Origin: Mycolicibacterium poriferae
Lineage (GTDB): Bacteria > Actinomycetota > Actinomycetes > Mycobacteriales > Mycobacteriaceae
DNA: 64,000 nt
Assembly: GCF_010728325.1 (NCBI RefSeq)
Contig: NZ_AP022570.1
Span: 2,294,001 to 2,358,000, forward strand
Reading direction: 5' to 3'
Part shown: positions 1-10,323 of the stretch, piece after piece
How positions within the stretch are numbered: position 1 is the stretch's first letter
Layout of the letters: the number at the start of each line of letters is the position of its first letter
The notes under the pieces: generated by a model
Told to the model about the DNA's origin: nothing
What the model saw: only the letters and a program-made list of their open reading frames with translations
Databases searched by the model: none
Program-made: the position numbers and the translations under genes

Positions 1-584
1 GAGTAGATGAACACGGTCGCGAAGGACAGCGCCATCGCGATCTCGTAGGAGACCACCTGCGCGGATGACCGCAGTCCGCCGAGCAGTGGATACACCGAGC
101 CGGATGCCCAGCCTGCCAGCACGATTCCGTACACCCCGATGGACGTCACCGCCAGGATGTAGAGCACCGCGACCGGCAGGTCGGTCAACTGCAAGGCGGT
201 GCGGTGACCGAATATCGACACCTCACCGCCCAACGGGATCACCGCGAACGCCATGAAAGCCGGGATCACCGAGATGACCGGCGCGGCAAGATAGATCCAC
301 TTGTCCACCCCGGCGGGTACGAGTCCCTCCTTCAGGGCGAGCTTGATCCCGTCGGCCAGCGACTGCAGCAACCCGTGCGGACCGACCCGGTTGGGCCCGA
401 ACCTCATCTGCATGCGGCCGAGAAGTTTGCGCTCGATCAAGATTGCCGACAACACCGTCAGCACCAGGAACGCGAACACGCCGAGCGCCTTGGCCAGGAT
501 CAACCACCAGGGATCGTGACCGAACAGGGCCGGATCCGGATATGTCGCCGGGTCGGGATATGTCGTCGCGTTCGGATAGATCAT
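1..584 (-). CDS. nuoH: NADH-quinone oxidoreductase subunit H (partial)
   Basis: Membrane subunit of respiratory complex I that helps form the quinone-binding cavity next to NuoB and NuoD. The window holds the first 194 codons; the rest lies beyond base 1. Translation from the ATG at 584 gives a Tyr/Pro-rich N-terminus ([12 protein letters not shown]), then the family's hydrophobic first helix followed by the conserved stretch [19 protein letters not shown] and the [10 protein letters not shown] loop. Three further hydrophobic segments follow before the edge. The ATG overlaps the nuoG stop (ATGA), which fixes the start and implies translational coupling. The N-terminus carries two TYPDPA-like repeats ([13 protein letters not shown]), probably a small local duplication. 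Identification is firm from the RFGPNRVGP motif and position in the operon. Confidence 0.95.
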   Translation of the reverse strand, partial: MIYPNATTYPDPATYPDPALFGHDPWWLILAKALGVFAFLVLTVLSAILIERKLLGRMQMRFGPNRVGPHGLLQSLADGIKLALKEGLVPAGVDKWIYLAAPVISVIPAFMAFAVIPLGGEVSIFGHRTALQLTDLPVAVLYILAVTSIGVYGIVLAGWASGSVYPLLGGLRSSAQVVSYEIAMALSFATVFIY

Positions 585-2965
585 TGCACCCCCCGCGCGA
601 TCGCCACCGGTTGGCCGACGGTCACCCCGAGCGTGGCGTGCACGGCGCTGCCAGTGGAGTTCAGCGGCAGCCACACCACCCCATCGACCATGTCGGTGAT
701 CTCGACGGGAAGCGTCACCGCGCCACGCTCGGTGCTGACGGCCACCAGCTCACCGGCGGCGACGCCCACGTCGCCGGCCGTCGCGGCGGACAGTCGTGCC
801 ACAGCCGGTCGGGCTGTGCCCGCGAGGTGCGGCTCACCGTCCTGCAGACGACCGGCATCGAGCAGCATCCGCCAGCCGGCCAACACCACCTGACCCGCAC
901 GCGGGCGAACCGGTTCGGGGGAGATCTGCGGTGCCGCCACCCGCTGGCCGGACCACAGACCCAGCCGGGCCCGATCGGCGTCGGCGGCTTCGGCAGTGGG
1001 CAGTCCGAGGTCGACTCCGAACTCGTCGGCCAGGAAGTTCAGCACCCGCGAGTCGGGGATCGCGTTGGTGCGCAGCGCCGCCTCGAAGCGACGCTGGCGG
1101 CCCTCCCAGTTGACGAACGAGCCGGCCTTTTCCACGGCCGGCGCGACGGGGAACACCACGTCGGCGCGCCGCGTGACGTCGCTTTCCCGTAGTTCCAGGC
1201 TGACGACGAACGGTGCGGACTCCACCGCGGCCAGCGCCGCCGCGGGATCGGGTAGGTCGGCGAGTTCGACACCGCCGACCAACAGCGCCTGAAGCTCGCC
1301 GACGCGCGCGGCGGCCAGAATGGCTTCGGTGTCGCGCCCCACGGTGTCGGGCAGACGGTCGACGCCCCACGCCGCTGCTGTGGCGGCGCGGGCTCGCTCA
1401 TCGGCCACGGGTCGCCCCCCTGGCAACAGGTTCGGCAGCGCGCCGGCTTCCAGTGCGCCGCGCTCCCCGGCGCGACGCGGCACCCAGGCCAGCCGCGCGC
1501 CGGTGGACGCAGCGAGCCGGCCGGCCGCGGACAGGGCGCCCGGTGATGTGGCGAGGCGTTCGCCGACCAGGATCAGCGCTCCGGGCATCGAGAGCAGCTC
1601 GTGGCGCTCGAGCTCGGACAACGCGCCCGCTTCGTCGCCGGGACGTGCGCTGATCAAGGTTCCGGCGAGCTTCTCGAGGCCCCGGGACGCGAACGGGGCG
1701 ATGGACAACACCCGCAGAGCGCTGCGCCGCACGGCTTTCCGCAGCCGCAGGAACACGATCGGTGACTCCTCTTCCGGCTCGAACCCGGCGAGGAGCACGG
1801 CGGGGGCCTTCTCGACATCGGAGTAGGTGACCGTCATCGGCGCCCCGGCGACGTGGTGGGCCAGGAACTCTGTCTCCTCGTCGCTGTGCGGTCGCGCCCG
1901 GAAGTCGATATCGTTGCTGTTCAGCACGATACGGCTGAACTTGGCGTAGGCGTAGGCGTCCTCGACGGTGGTTCTGCCGCCGACGAGGGTGCCGGTTCGT
2001 CCCCGCGCCGACGTCAGCCCTGCGGCAGCGACACCGAGCGCCTCGGACCAGGACGCAGCCCGAAGTTCGCCGCCGTCGCGCACCAGTGGAGTGGTGAGGC
2101 GATCGCCCACACCGGTGTAGGTGAACGCCCACCGGCCCTTGTCGCAGTTCCACTCCTCGTTGACCTCGGGGTCGTCGCCGGCCAGTCGGCGCAGCACCGA
2201 GCCGCGCCGGTGGTCGGTGCGCTGGGCGCAGCCCGAGGAACAGTGTTCGCACACACTCGGGCTGGACACCAGGTCGAACGGCCGGGCCCGGAACCGGTAG
2301 GCGGTCCCGGTCAGTGCGCCCACCGGGCAGATCTGCACGGTGTTGCCCGAAAAGTACGACTGGAACGGCTCGCCGGGGGCGATACCGACCTGTTGTTGCG
2401 CACCGCGCTCGAGCAGGTCGATGAAGCGGTCACCGGCGATCTGGTCGGAGAAACGCGTGCACCGGGCGCACAGCACGCACCGCTCGCGGTCCAGCAGCAC
2501 CTGTGACGAGATCGCGATCGGCTTCGGGAACGTCCGTTTGACGTCCTCGAACCGGGTTTCCGCGCGGCCGTTGGACATCGCCTGGTTCTGCAGCGGGCAC
2601 TCACCACCCTTGTCGCAGACCGGACAGTCCAGGGGGTGGTTGATCAGCAGCAGCTCCATCACACCCTGCTGCGCCCGGTCGGCGGCCTCGGACGTGAACT
2701 GGGTGCGCACCACCATGTCGGGGGCGACTGTGGTGGTGCACGACGCCAGCGGCTTTCGCTGACCCTCCACGTCCACCAGACACTGACGGCAGGCGCCGAC
2801 CGGTTCGAGCAGGGGATGGTCGCAGAACCTCGGGATCTGTACCCCCATGAGTTCGGCGGCCCGGATCACCAACGTGCCCTTGGGCACGCTGACTTCGGTG
2901 CCGTCGATCGTCAACGTCACCATCTCGACCGGCGGTGCGTCGTGGCTGTGTTCGGCGAGCGTCAT
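581..2965 (-). CDS. nuoG: NADH-quinone oxidoreductase subunit G
   Basis: Large iron-sulfur subunit of the complex I peripheral arm, 794 residues, close to the usual mycobacterial length. It passes electrons from NuoE/F towards NuoB. The N-terminal ferredoxin-like domain has the 2Fe-2S cysteines in GACRQCLV and CDHPLL. Further along are the [10 protein letters not shown] and CVLCARC cluster motifs, then CEHCSSGC of the molybdopterin-like domain. The C-terminal half is a degenerate molybdopterin oxidoreductase fold ([25 protein letters not shown]). The open frame extends about 110 codons further upstream, but that part is nuoF in another frame. The ATG at 2965 overlaps the nuoF stop as ATGA and begins the family-typical N-terminus, so it is chosen. 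Confidence 0.96.
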   Translation of the reverse strand: MTLAEHSHDAPPVEMVTLTIDGTEVSVPKGTLVIRAAELMGVQIPRFCDHPLLEPVGACRQCLVDVEGQRKPLASCTTTVAPDMVVRTQFTSEAADRAQQGVMELLLINHPLDCPVCDKGGECPLQNQAMSNGRAETRFEDVKRTFPKPIAISSQVLLDRERCVLCARCTRFSDQIAGDRFIDLLERGAQQQVGIAPGEPFQSYFSGNTVQICPVGALTGTAYRFRARPFDLVSSPSVCEHCSSGCAQRTDHRRGSVLRRLAGDDPEVNEEWNCDKGRWAFTYTGVGDRLTTPLVRDGGELRAASWSEALGVAAAGLTSARGRTGTLVGGRTTVEDAYAYAKFSRIVLNSNDIDFRARPHSDEETEFLAHHVAGAPMTVTYSDVEKAPAVLLAGFEPEEESPIVFLRLRKAVRRSALRVLSIAPFASRGLEKLAGTLISARPGDEAGALSELERHELLSMPGALILVGERLATSPGALSAAGRLAASTGARLAWVPRRAGERGALEAGALPNLLPGGRPVADERARAATAAAWGVDRLPDTVGRDTEAILAAARVGELQALLVGGVELADLPDPAAALAAVESAPFVVSLELRESDVTRRADVVFPVAPAVEKAGSFVNWEGRQRRFEAALRTNAIPDSRVLNFLADEFGVDLGLPTAEAADADRARLGLWSGQRVAAPQISPEPVRPRAGQVVLAGWRMLLDAGRLQDGEPHLAGTARPAVARLSAATAGDVGVAAGELVAVSTERGAVTLPVEITDMVDGVVWLPLNSTGSAVHATLGVTVGQPVAIARGVQ

Positions 2966-4320
2966 ACACCGACCCCTTCCGGCGCGGACAGCATGGAGGC
3001 GTGCGGATCGAAGGGACAACCGCCGTCGAGATGGGTCTCGTACTCGGCGCGAAAATACTTCAGCGACGAGATGATCGGGCTGGCCGCACCGTCTCCGAGC
3101 GCGCAGAACGACTTGCCCAGGATGGCGTCGGAGATGTCGAGGAGCTTGTCCAGGTCGGCTTCGGTGCCGGCGCCTTCCTCGAGGCGCTGGTAGATCTGTG
3201 CCAACCAGAAGGTGCCTTCGCGGCACGGGGTGCACTTGCCGCAGGACTCGTGGGCGTAGAACTGGGTCCAGCGGCGCACCGCGCGCACCACGCACGTGGT
3301 CTCGTCGAAGATCTGCAGCGCTTTGGTGCCCAGCATCGACCCGGCGCCGGCCATCCCCTCGTAATCCAGTGGGACGTCGAGATGTTCGTCGGTCAGCAGC
3401 GGTGTCGACGACCCGCCCGGGGTCCAGAACTTCAACTCGTGTCCGGCACGCACACCGCCGGCGTAGTCGAGCAGTTCGCGCAGCGTGATACCCAGTGGCG
3501 CCTCGTACTGCCCGGGGTTGGTCACATGCCCCGACAGCGAATAGAGCGTGAAACCGGGTGACTTGTCCGAGCCCATCGACCGGAACCAGTCGACACCGTG
3601 GAGCAGAATCGGCGGCACGCTGGCGATGGATTCGACGTTGTTGACCACCGTCGGACAGGCGTACAGGCCGGCCACCGCGGGAAACGGTGGCCGTAGGCGA
3701 GGTTGCCCGCGGCGCCCTTCGAGCGAGTCCAGGAGCGCGGTCTCCTCACCACAGATGTAGGCCCCCGCGCCGGCGTGCACGATGAGTTCCAGGTCGAACC
3801 CCGAACCGTGGATATCGGTGCCCAGGTGACCGGCGGTATAGGCCTCGGCCACCGCCTCCTGCAGGCGTCGCAGCACCGGCACCACCTCGCCGCGCACATA
3901 GATGAACGCGTGGTGTGCCCGGATCGCATACGCCGCGATGATGGCACCCTCGATGAGGAAGTGCGGGGTGGTCAACATCAGCGGAATGTCTTTGCAGGTG
4001 CCAGGTTCGGATTCGTCGGCATTGATCACCAGATAGTGCGGCTTGGCGGCGGCGTCCTGCTGGCCCGGGGCCTTCTGGTCGCTCCCCGGGCTGCGCACCT
4101 GGGGGATGAACGACCACTTGGTGCCGGTGGGAAACCCGGCGCCGCCACGGCCGCGCAGGCCGGCGTCTTTGACGGTGGTGATGACGTCGTCGGGGGCCAT
4201 CGCCATGGCGCGCTGCAGCGCCTGGTAGCCGCCGTGGCGCAGATAGGTCTGCAGCGACCACGGTTCGGGGTCATCCCAGAACCGGCTCAGTACGGGCGTC
4301 AGTGGGGTGTGGGCAGTCAC
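2962..4320 (-). CDS. nuoF: NADH-quinone oxidoreductase subunit F
   Basis: Flavoprotein subunit of complex I (452 residues) that binds NADH and FMN and holds a 4Fe-4S cluster. Visible motifs are the glycine-rich [16 protein letters not shown] for NADH/FMN binding near residues 50-70, [12 protein letters not shown] for [17 protein letters not shown], and the cluster-binding [11 protein letters not shown] near residue 355. An insert [21 protein letters not shown] follows the first motif; mycobacterial NuoF proteins commonly carry extra residues here. The ATG at 4320 overlaps the nuoE stop (ATGA) and the stop overlaps the nuoG start. It sits in the electron-input module nuoE-F-G. Confidence 0.96.
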   Translation of the reverse strand: MTAHTPLTPVLSRFWDDPEPWSLQTYLRHGGYQALQRAMAMAPDDVITTVKDAGLRGRGGAGFPTGTKWSFIPQVRSPGSDQKAPGQQDAAAKPHYLVINADESEPGTCKDIPLMLTTPHFLIEGAIIAAYAIRAHHAFIYVRGEVVPVLRRLQEAVAEAYTAGHLGTDIHGSGFDLELIVHAGAGAYICGEETALLDSLEGRRGQPRLRPPFPAVAGLYACPTVVNNVESIASVPPILLHGVDWFRSMGSDKSPGFTLYSLSGHVTNPGQYEAPLGITLRELLDYAGGVRAGHELKFWTPGGSSTPLLTDEHLDVPLDYEGMAGAGSMLGTKALQIFDETTCVVRAVRRWTQFYAHESCGKCTPCREGTFWLAQIYQRLEEGAGTEADLDKLLDISDAILGKSFCALGDGAASPIISSLKYFRAEYETHLDGGCPFDPHASMLSAPEGVGV

Positions 4321-5192
4321 TGCGAGTCGGCCGCCTTCGGATCTGTCTCGGGCGTGGCCGGTCGGGCGGGCACATCGGCCGACGGCGCCGGCGCGGGCTG
4401 ATCCCGGACCGCTTCGGCGGCTTCGGCTTGTTCATTTCCGGGGTCGCCGGACACGCTGTCGGTGGCCGGCGGTTCGGGCGGCGGTGCAGCCATCCCGCGT
4501 TCGTGAGCGCAGCGCAGGCCGGCCAGGGTGGCCGCCCCGGCGGGCGCAGCGCGGTCCGGTCGATCGGAGTGGGGCAGGCCCGCAAGAGTTCTCGCGGTTT
4601 CGCGAAACGTGCACAGTGCCGAGCTGCGCGAGGGCACGGGCGGGTGACCCGAGCGCAGGGCGTCGACGAGGTCACGTGCGGACGACGGGGTCTGGTTGTC
4701 GAAGAACTCCCAGTTGACCATCACCACGGGCGCGTAGTCGCACGCCGCGTTGCACTCGACGTGCTCGAGGGTGACGACGCCGTCGTCGGTGGTCTCGCCG
4801 GGGCGGACGCCGAGGTGGTCGGTGAGTGTCTCCAGGATCGCGTCGCCACCCATGATGGCGCACAGCGTGTTGGTGCACACCCCGACCAGGTAGTCGCCGG
4901 TGGGGGTGCGCCGGTACATCGAGTAGAACGTCGCCACCGCGGTGACCTCGGCGTCGGTCAGCCCCAGTTCGGCGGCGCAGAACGCGATTCCGGCCGGGGT
5001 CAGGCAACCGTCCTCGGCCTGCACCAGATGCAGCAGCGGCAGCAGGGCCGAGCGTGGATGCGGGTAGCGGTCGATCACCGTCGCCGCGTCTGAGCGCAGC
5101 CGAGTGGTCACCTCGTCCGGGTAGCGGGCCGGTCCGTGGATCGGCGGGCCGGGTTCGTCAGGCTGCTGGCCGAGTTCGAGAAAGATGGTCAC
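4317..5192 (-). CDS. nuoE: NADH-quinone oxidoreductase subunit E
   Basis: Thioredoxin-like 2Fe-2S subunit of complex I, 291 residues from a GTG at 5192 that overlaps the nuoD stop (GTGA). Residues 1-175 carry the conserved fold ([11 protein letters not shown]) and the four cluster cysteines as CTNTLC and CNAAC. Residues after about 180 form a long Pro/Ala/Glu-rich tail, unlike compact bacterial NuoE proteins but in keeping with mycobacterial ones. The open frame upstream of 5192 is nuoD read in the wrong frame. No terminator or gap separates this gene from nuoF. Confidence 0.95.
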   Translation of the reverse strand: MTIFLELGQQPDEPGPPIHGPARYPDEVTTRLRSDAATVIDRYPHPRSALLPLLHLVQAEDGCLTPAGIAFCAAELGLTDAEVTAVATFYSMYRRTPTGDYLVGVCTNTLCAIMGGDAILETLTDHLGVRPGETTDDGVVTLEHVECNAACDYAPVVMVNWEFFDNQTPSSARDLVDALRSGHPPVPSRSSALCTFRETARTLAGLPHSDRPDRAAPAGAATLAGLRCAHERGMAAPPPEPPATDSVSGDPGNEQAEAAEAVRDQPAPAPSADVPARPATPETDPKAADSQ

Positions 5193-6517
5193 CTGTCCAC
5201 GCCTCCCATCACCGGGTCGATCGACGCCACCGCCGAGATCGCGTCGGCCACCAGCCCGCCCTCGCACATCGCCGCCACCGCCTGGAGATTGGTGAACGAG
5301 GGATCCCGGTAGTGCACCCGGTACGGTCGGGTGCCACCGTCGGAAACCATGTGCACACCGAGTTCGCCGCGCGGTGATTCCACCGCGACGTAGACCTGAC
5401 CCGCCGGCACCCGTATGCCCTCGGTGACGATCTTGAAATGGTGGATCAGTCCTTCCATGGAGTGACCCATTATCTTGGCGATGTGCTCGGCGGAGTTGCC
5501 CAACCCGTCCGGGCCGAGTTTGAGGTCGGCGGGCCACGCGAGCTTCTTGTCGGTGATCATCACCGGTGCACCGCTGCTCTGTTCGAGTCGCTGGATGCAT
5601 TGTTCGACGATGCGCAGCGACTCGCGCATCTCCTTGACCCGGATCAGGTACCGCCCGTAGGCGTCACAGCGATCATCGGTGATAACGTCGAAATCGTATG
5701 TCTCGTAACCACAATAGGGTTGCGACTTACGCAGGTCATGGGGTAGGCCGGTGGAGCGCAGCACCGGGCCGGTCACCCCCAGCGCCATACAGCCGGTCAG
5801 GTCGAGGTAGCCGACGCCCTGGGTGCGGGCCTTCCAGATGTAGTTCTCGTTGAGCAGGTCCTCGAGATCGCGCAGGCGCCTGGGCAGCAGGTCCATCAGT
5901 TCGTGCAGCTGCGGCAGCGCCTCGACCGGAAGATCGACCGCCACCCCACCGGGACGGATGTAGGCGTGGTTCATCCGCAGCCCGGTGATCGTCTCGAAGA
6001 TCGCCAGGACGAGCTCGCGCTCGCGGAACCCGAGAAACATCGCGGTCATGGCGCCCAGCTCCATGCCGCCGGTGGCCAGCGCCACCAGGTGGCTGGAGAT
6101 CCGGTTCAGCTCCATCATCATGACGCGGATCACCGAAGCGCGCTCCGGGATCGCGTCGGTGATGCCCAGCAGCGCCTCCACCCCCAGGCAGTAGGCGGTC
6201 TCGTTGAAAAACGGTGACAGGTAGTCCATTCGGGTCACGAACGTCACGCCCTGGGTCCAGGTGCGGTACTCCAGGTTCTTCTCGATCCCGGTGTGCAGAT
6301 ACCCGATCCCGCATCGGGCCTCGACGATCGTCTCACCCTCGATCTCCAGGATCAGGCGCAGCACGCCGTGTGTCGACGGATGCTGCGGCCCCATGTTGAC
6401 GACCAGACGCTCGCCCGCGTGCTCCCCGGCGTTCTGCCTCGCCGCGGTGACGACCTGATCCCAATCTTGACCGCCGACGACGACCACCCGTTCGGGTGGA
6501 TTCTTCGATGTGGTCAT
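5189..6517 (-). CDS. nuoD: NADH-quinone oxidoreductase subunit D
   Basis: The 49-kDa-type subunit, related to NiFe hydrogenase large subunits, which forms the quinone site with NuoB. It has 442 residues. The hallmark [11 protein letters not shown] lies near residue 42, followed by [15 protein letters not shown] and [17 protein letters not shown]. The C-terminus DPVMGGVDR matches the family. The start ATG at 6517 shares one base with the nuoC stop (TGATG), and the stop overlaps the nuoE GTG, so the gene is tightly coupled in the operon. Nothing unusual was seen in sequence or length. Confidence 0.97.
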   Translation of the reverse strand: MTTSKNPPERVVVVGGQDWDQVVTAARQNAGEHAGERLVVNMGPQHPSTHGVLRLILEIEGETIVEARCGIGYLHTGIEKNLEYRTWTQGVTFVTRMDYLSPFFNETAYCLGVEALLGITDAIPERASVIRVMMMELNRISSHLVALATGGMELGAMTAMFLGFRERELVLAIFETITGLRMNHAYIRPGGVAVDLPVEALPQLHELMDLLPRRLRDLEDLLNENYIWKARTQGVGYLDLTGCMALGVTGPVLRSTGLPHDLRKSQPYCGYETYDFDVITDDRCDAYGRYLIRVKEMRESLRIVEQCIQRLEQSSGAPVMITDKKLAWPADLKLGPDGLGNSAEHIAKIMGHSMEGLIHHFKIVTEGIRVPAGQVYVAVESPRGELGVHMVSDGGTRPYRVHYRDPSFTNLQAVAAMCEGGLVADAISAVASIDPVMGGVDR

Positions 6518-7203
6518 CAGTTGTAAGCCCTCCGCTCGTCGGGCGGGGGAATCTCGGCTCCGTGGTACTCCACCGGAATACCGCCCAGCGGGTAGTCCTT
6601 GCGTTGGGGGTGCCCCACCCAGTCGTCGGGCATCTCGATGCGCGTCAACGACGGATGGCCGTCGAAGATGACGCCGAAGAAGTCATAGGTCTCGCGCTCG
6701 TGCCAGTCGGTGGTCGGATACACCCCGTACAGCGACGGGATGTGCGGGTCGGAGTCGGGTGCGGCCACCTCGAGGCAGATCTGGCGGTTGTGCGTGATGG
6801 AGCGCAACGGGTAGACGGCATGCAGCTCACGTCCCTCGTCGTCGGGGTAGTGCACGCCGCTGACACCCAGGCACAGCTCGAAGCGAAGGTCGGGATGGTC
6901 GCGAAGCAGCTGGGCCACCGTGACGAGGTGCTCGCGACGGATCTCCAAGGTCAGCTGGTCGCGGTGGACAACCACCCGCTCGACGGCACCGGACAGCGGT
7001 ACCGTCGCCTCCAACGCTGCGCCCAGCGTGTCGACGACGTCGTCGAAGTAGCCCCCGTAGGGACGCGGGGAGCCGCCGGGCAGGGCCACGGGACGCACCA
7101 GCCGTCCATAACCCGACGTGTCGCCGCTTCCTCGAGCCCCGAACATGCCGCGGCGGACCCCGATTACCTCCGGGCGGTTTTCGCCGCTGTCCTCGCCGCT
7201 CAC
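6517..7203 (-). CDS. nuoC: NADH-quinone oxidoreductase subunit C
   Basis: The 30-kDa subunit of the complex I peripheral arm, 228 residues. The conserved run [20 protein letters not shown] and the signature [19 protein letters not shown] support the family, as does the end [29 protein letters not shown] tail. The GTG at 7203 overlaps the nuoB stop as GTGA. It begins a short acidic leader before [10 protein letters not shown], which is conserved in mycobacteria as I recall. The larger upstream extension of the same frame is nuoB antisense-frame noise. NuoC is separate from NuoD here, unlike the fused enterobacterial NuoCD. Confidence 0.95.
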   Translation of the reverse strand: MSGEDSGENRPEVIGVRRGMFGARGSGDTSGYGRLVRPVALPGGSPRPYGGYFDDVVDTLGAALEATVPLSGAVERVVVHRDQLTLEIRREHLVTVAQLLRDHPDLRFELCLGVSGVHYPDDEGRELHAVYPLRSITHNRQICLEVAAPDSDPHIPSLYGVYPTTDWHERETYDFFGVIFDGHPSLTRIEMPDDWVGHPQRKDYPLGGIPVEYHGAEIPPPDERRAYN

Positions 7204-7754
7204 CTGAGCAGCCCCTTCAGCTCGATGGTCGGCGGTATCGCCAGCGCGGTCTGCTCGGCTTCCCGGATCGCCTCCTCGCGATTGACGCCCAGCGGCATCT
7301 GCTGGATCTTGTCGTGGAGTTTCAGAATGGCGTGCAACAGCATCTCCGGCCGCGGTGGGCACCCGGGCAGATAGATGTCGACCGGAACCACATGATCGAC
7401 CCCCTGGACGACCGCGTAGTTGTTGAACATTCCGCCCGAAGACGCGCAGACACCCATGGCCAGCACCCATTTGGGTTCGGCCATCTGGTCGTAGATCTGG
7501 CGCAGCACCGGCGCCATCTTCTGGCTGACCCGCCCGGCCACGATCATCAGATCGGCCTGCCTCGGCGTCGCCGAGAAGCGTTCCATGCCGAACCGGGAGA
7601 TGTCGAAGCGCGGCCCGGCGGTGGCCATCATCTCGATTGCGCAGCAAGCCAGCCCGAATGTCGCCGGCCACAGCGACCCTTTGCGGACGTATCCGGCGAC
7701 TTTCTCCACGGTCGACAGCAGGATGCCGCCGGGCAGTTGTTCCTCTAGTCCCAT
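7200..7754 (-). CDS. nuoB: NADH-quinone oxidoreductase subunit B
   Basis: PSST-type subunit (184 residues) holding the N2 4Fe-4S cluster that donates electrons to quinone. Cluster ligands are visible as the adjacent cysteines in [10 protein letters not shown] near residue 37, the cysteine of VCASSGGM and that of LPGCPPRPE. The [12 protein letters not shown] motif is also present. The ATG at 7754 lies inside the end of nuoA (10-bp overlap with its TAG) and begins [10 protein letters not shown], the expected N-terminus. The reading frame continues upstream as noise through nuoA. Confidence 0.96.
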   Translation of the reverse strand: MGLEEQLPGGILLSTVEKVAGYVRKGSLWPATFGLACCAIEMMATAGPRFDISRFGMERFSATPRQADLMIVAGRVSQKMAPVLRQIYDQMAEPKWVLAMGVCASSGGMFNNYAVVQGVDHVVPVDIYLPGCPPRPEMLLHAILKLHDKIQQMPLGVNREEAIREAEQTALAIPPTIELKGLLR

Positions 7755-8146
7755 ACCAGCCCTCCGCGCCGCCACTCGTAGGCGTACGCCACCGAGACGT
7801 TGAACAGAAAAAGGCCCACCGCGACGACGCCGAAGGCGCCCAGGTCGTCGAACGCCACCGCCCACGGGTAGAGGAACACGATCTCGATGTCGAAGATGAT
7901 GAACAACATCGCGGTCAGGTAGTACTTGATCGGCATCTTCTGCTGGGTGGCTCCGCCGGCGCCGCTCCGCAGTTGGCCGGCCGCCGCAGGCGAGGACGTC
8001 GCCATCGGCTCGATGCCGCACTCGTACGCCTCGAGCTTCGCGCGGTTGTACCGCTTGGGTCCGATGAGCAGGGCGATGCCCACCGACCCCACGGCGAAGA
8101 CAGCGGCTATCGCACCAAGCACCAGGATCGGCGTGTACAGGCTCAT
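7745..8146 (-). CDS. nuoA: NADH-quinone oxidoreductase subunit A
   Basis: First gene of the nuo operon: a 133-residue membrane subunit with three hydrophobic helices (residues about 8-28, 72-92 and 98-120). The conserved loop YECGIEP precedes a mycobacterial insert rich in Ala/Gly/Gln. The [13 protein letters not shown] motif, with its acidic residues in helix 2, is the family signature. All of nuoA-H run on the minus strand without gaps, so transcription most likely starts in the 260-bp spacer upstream. The ATG at 8146 is preceded by a purine-rich CGAGGAG about 12 bases upstream. Confidence 0.96.
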   Translation of the reverse strand: MSLYTPILVLGAIAAVFAVGSVGIALLIGPKRYNRAKLEAYECGIEPMATSSPAAAGQLRSGAGGATQQKMPIKYYLTAMLFIIFDIEIVFLYPWAVAFDDLGAFGVVAVGLFLFNVSVAYAYEWRRGGLVWD

Positions 8147-8258
8147 ACGGCGCAGGCGCTCCTCGGGGGCTGTCGATGTGAGCTAGCCCACAGCGTAGCC
8201 CTGTTTCGGATGCCTGCCACTCATTTTGGTTAGTATCGCTATTGGCGCCCTTCGGCGA

Positions 8259-8290
8259 TGCCCCCTTGCCTCGAATGGGTAAGGGGGGCA
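8259..8290 (-). terminator. GC-rich hairpin between response regulator and nuoA
   Basis: The arm TGCCCCCTT (8259-8267) pairs with AAGGGGGGCA (8281-8290) with one bulged G, extended by CC/GG pairs inside. No T-run follows on either strand. It could end transcription of the upstream minus-strand gene or form a leader structure for nuoA. Confidence 0.35.
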
Positions 8291-8336
8291 GTCGGTTTCA
8301 TGTTCGGCGCGCGGTCGGTTCCCGGATTCGGCGCGG

Positions 8337-8384
8337 CTGGGCCGCAAGTTCCACGGACGGCTGGGCCGCAAGTTCCACGGACGG
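8337..8384. repeat. 24-bp perfect tandem duplication
   Basis: Two identical adjacent 24-bp units, 8337-8360 and 8361-8384, each beginning CTGGGCCGCAAGTTCC and ending ACGGACGG, followed by the first four bases of a third copy. The duplication lies 24 bp beyond the stop codon of the response-regulator-like gene, in non-coding DNA. It belongs to a set of junction duplications seen across the window. Confidence 0.9.
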
Positions 8385-8407
8385 CTGGACCGCGGTTTGT
8401 GCGCGGG

Positions 8408-8821
8408 CTAGGCCGCGGTCCGCAGTAGCGCTGCCACCGCGTCACCCAACCGGATCGGGTCGATGGGGTGCGGGACGGCTGCTTCGGCGCGCGACCACCG
8501 GGCCAGCCAGGCGTCGTCGGGCCGGCCTGTGAGCACCAGCACCGGCGGGCAGTCGGCCAGTTCGTCCTTGAGTTGCTTGGCGATGCCCATCCCGCCGACC
8601 GGGGTGGCCTCCCCGTCCAGGATGGCGAGGTCGATGCCGCCGGCGTCCATCTGTCGGACCACCATCGGGCCGGTGGCGACATCGAGATACGTCAGCTCGG
8701 GCAGTTCAGGGTGTATGCGTTTGCCGAGTGCGAGGCGAACCTGCTCCCGGATCCGCGGGTTGTCGCTGTAGACCAGAATCCGCAGCGGCGGCCCGGAGGG
8801 CCCGCGGGACGGCACTGCCAT
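8408..8821 (-). CDS. Response-regulator receiver-like protein (Rv3143-like)
   Basis: A 137-residue single-domain protein resembling a CheY-like receiver with no output domain. LRILVYSDNP replaces the usual acidic start, DLAILDGEA supplies the predicted phosphoacceptor aspartate (ILD), and PPVLVLTGRPDD corresponds to the T/S switch strand. The third landmark, a C-terminal Lys, is not evident: HPIDPI stands where K-P-[FI] is expected, so phosphotransfer is doubtful. M. tuberculosis has a similar stand-alone regulator (Rv3143) just upstream of nuo. The open frame runs further upstream, but MAVPSRGPSGPPLRI at 8821 gives the compact domain and is chosen. Partner kinase unknown. Confidence 0.75.
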   Translation of the reverse strand: MAVPSRGPSGPPLRILVYSDNPRIREQVRLALGKRIHPELPELTYLDVATGPMVVRQMDAGGIDLAILDGEATPVGGMGIAKQLKDELADCPPVLVLTGRPDDAWLARWSRAEAAVPHPIDPIRLGDAVAALLRTAA

Positions 8822-8901
8822 GCGCGTGATGTTAGCCGTGGGTGAGCACGGCGTCTGCCGAAACGGCCGCCCGACCGCTGAGCACGCCCGGAAGGTCGTT
8901 C

Positions 8902-9300
8902 TCAGGACGAATCCCGTACCAGCGGCGCAAGCTCGGCCGGATCGAAATATTCGTCGATGCGGCTGATCAGGCCGCCGCTGTCGATCTTGATGACGATGCA
9001 CACCCGCATCGCGAGGACGCCGCCACGACCGGTGGTGGCGTGCAGGATGTGCTGCTGGACGAAGCCACCGGGGAACAGATGGCGGTCGAGGATCTGATAG
9101 CGCCGCTCGACGGTGCTGTCGATGAACCACCCGATGATCCGCAGCGAGCGGTCGCGGTCGTTGTCCCGACGGTCACCGCTCTTCCACACCCTGACGTCGG
9201 GACCGAACAGCTGCGCCACCGCCGCGACGTCGCTGCGTTCGATGGCGCCGAACAGCTGCTCGGCGAGGTGCGGGACGGCGCGTTCCCCGGTGGCTGACAT
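8902..9300 (-). CDS. SnoaL-like / NTF2-fold protein
   Basis: A 132-residue protein with the pattern of an NTF2-like (SnoaL) cone-shaped fold: an initial helix HLAEQLFGAIERSDVAAVAQLFGPDVRVW, then strands ending DSGGLISRIDEYFDPAELAPL. Members are small isomerases, hydrolases or binding proteins, and no substrate is indicated here. The ATG at 9300 gives the typical start MSATGERAVPHLAEQLF. An upstream ATG at 9345 would add 15 residues and collide with the divergent methyltransferase start at 9344. The two divergent genes are 43 bp apart, so their promoters must overlap. Confidence 0.7.
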   Translation of the reverse strand: MSATGERAVPHLAEQLFGAIERSDVAAVAQLFGPDVRVWKSGDRRDNDRDRSLRIIGWFIDSTVERRYQILDRHLFPGGFVQQHILHATTGRGGVLAMRVCIVIKIDSGGLISRIDEYFDPAELAPLVRDSS

Positions 9301-9343
9301 GACGCTTGACCTCAACTCCCGTTCAGGTTGGACACTGGCAGGC

Positions 9344-9973
9344 ATGGATCAGAGCCCCACACTGTCCCGTTTCGACGAGTTCTACAAGCACCGAACACCA
9401 CCGTGGGTGATCGGCGAACCGCAACCAGCCGTCGTCGCCCTCGTCGACGCCGGGCAGATCACCGGGCGGGTGCTCGACATCGGATGCGGAACCGGCGAGC
9501 ACACCATCCTGCTGGCCGGCGCCGGACATGACGTGGTCGGCCTCGACGGCGCGCCCACAGCGGTGGATCAAGCCAGACGCAACGCGGCAGCCAAGGGCGT
9601 GCCCGCGCGGTTCGAAGTGGCCGACGCGCTGGACCTCGGCAGTGAGACCACCTATGACACCGTCATCGACTCGGCGTTGTTCCACGTGTTCGACGACGCC
9701 GACCGAGCCCGCTACGTCACGAGCCTGCACGCGGTGACCCGACCGGGGTCGGTCGTTCACCTTCTGGCACTGTCCGACGCCGGGCGCGGGTTCGGCCCCC
9801 AGGTCGCAGAATCGACGATCCGCGATGCCTTCCGTGACGGCTGGGTGGTCGAAGAGCTCAGCAGCACCAGCTACCGAGGCGTCGTGACCGACCTTCATGC
9901 CGACCTGCTGGATCTGCCCGTCGGCAGCACGGTCAACGAACCGGCATGGCTGGCACGCATCCGGCGCCTGTGA
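9344..9973 (+). CDS. Class I SAM-dependent methyltransferase
   Basis: A 209-residue Rossmann-fold methyltransferase. Motif I is VLDIGCGTGEHT near residue 45 (SAM glycine loop), followed by the acidic ribose contact in VVGLDGAP and motif post-II VADALDL. The fold continues with YDTVIDSALFHVFDD and a typical strand 6-7 region. Proteins of this size and layout include thiopurine- and halide-methyltransferase-like enzymes, and the N-terminal PPWVIGEPQPAV supports that group. Substrate unknown. The gene is flanked by genes on the opposite strand and is probably monocistronic. Confidence 0.8.
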   Translation: MDQSPTLSRFDEFYKHRTPPWVIGEPQPAVVALVDAGQITGRVLDIGCGTGEHTILLAGAGHDVVGLDGAPTAVDQARRNAAAKGVPARFEVADALDLGSETTYDTVIDSALFHVFDDADRARYVTSLHAVTRPGSVVHLLALSDAGRGFGPQVAESTIRDAFRDGWVVEELSSTSYRGVVTDLHADLLDLPVGSTVNEPAWLARIRRL

Positions 9974-9978
9974 TCGAA

Positions 9979-10323
9979 TCAGTCCGCCTCGGCGTAGCCG
10001 GGGTGATCGACCGACAGGCGGTGGCGAACCAGCAACTGCAGAACGGCGACCACGTCGTCACCGCGTTCGTCCATCTGCCCCGCCCGGATCGCCTCCGCCA
10101 GCGCCGCCTCATCGGTGAAGCCCAGTTCTGCCAGCGCATCACGCACCGGCGCGGCGTTCTCGTCACTGAGCTCCCTTTGCACGGTGCGCAGGACGTTCAC
10201 CGCCACCCGGACGTGGAAGCCCACCGACCCCGAGCAGGCGTCGCGCACCTCGGCGTCGAGAAAGTCCGCGACGGCGGAGACCAGTTCCGCGGCGGTGGGC
10301 CGCCCTGACAGTGACGCGCTCAT
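9979..10323 (-). CDS. DUF6285 protein, likely partner of the APH-type kinase
   Basis: A small (114-residue) helical protein beginning MSASLSGRPTAAELVSAVADFLD and containing FHVRVAVNVLRTVQREL, which I recognise as DUF6285. Members commonly sit next to an aminoglycoside-phosphotransferase-like gene and an acyl-CoA dehydrogenase gene, exactly as here. In the Pseudomonas putida levulinate operon a small protein of this size (LvaB) is needed by the kinase LvaA; equivalence is my inference. The ATG at 10323 overlaps the kinase stop (ATGA). It is the last gene of the catabolic operon: the methyltransferase ends 5 bp away on the other strand. Confidence 0.75.
   Translation of the reverse strand: MSASLSGRPTAAELVSAVADFLDAEVRDACSGSVGFHVRVAVNVLRTVQRELSDENAAPVRDALAELGFTDEAALAEAIRAGQMDERGDDVVAVLQLLVRHRLSVDHPGYAEAD

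Larger units (their letters stand above)
8147..8407 (-). promoter_or_regulatory. nuo operon leader/promoter region
   Basis: This 261-bp gene-free spacer lies between the response-regulator-like gene and nuoA, both on the minus strand. It is the natural place for the nuo promoter. It contains a strong hairpin (8259-8290) and a 24-bp tandem duplication (8337-8384). A plausible minus-strand -10 hexamer is GATACT near 8230-8240, but no -35 could be defended, so the promoter position is an inference. Confidence 0.4.

Noticed and set aside
2966..3295. N-terminal extension of NuoG
   Set aside because: The Arg-rich extension is nuoF read in another frame; ATG 2965 gives the family N-terminus and an ATGA overlap.
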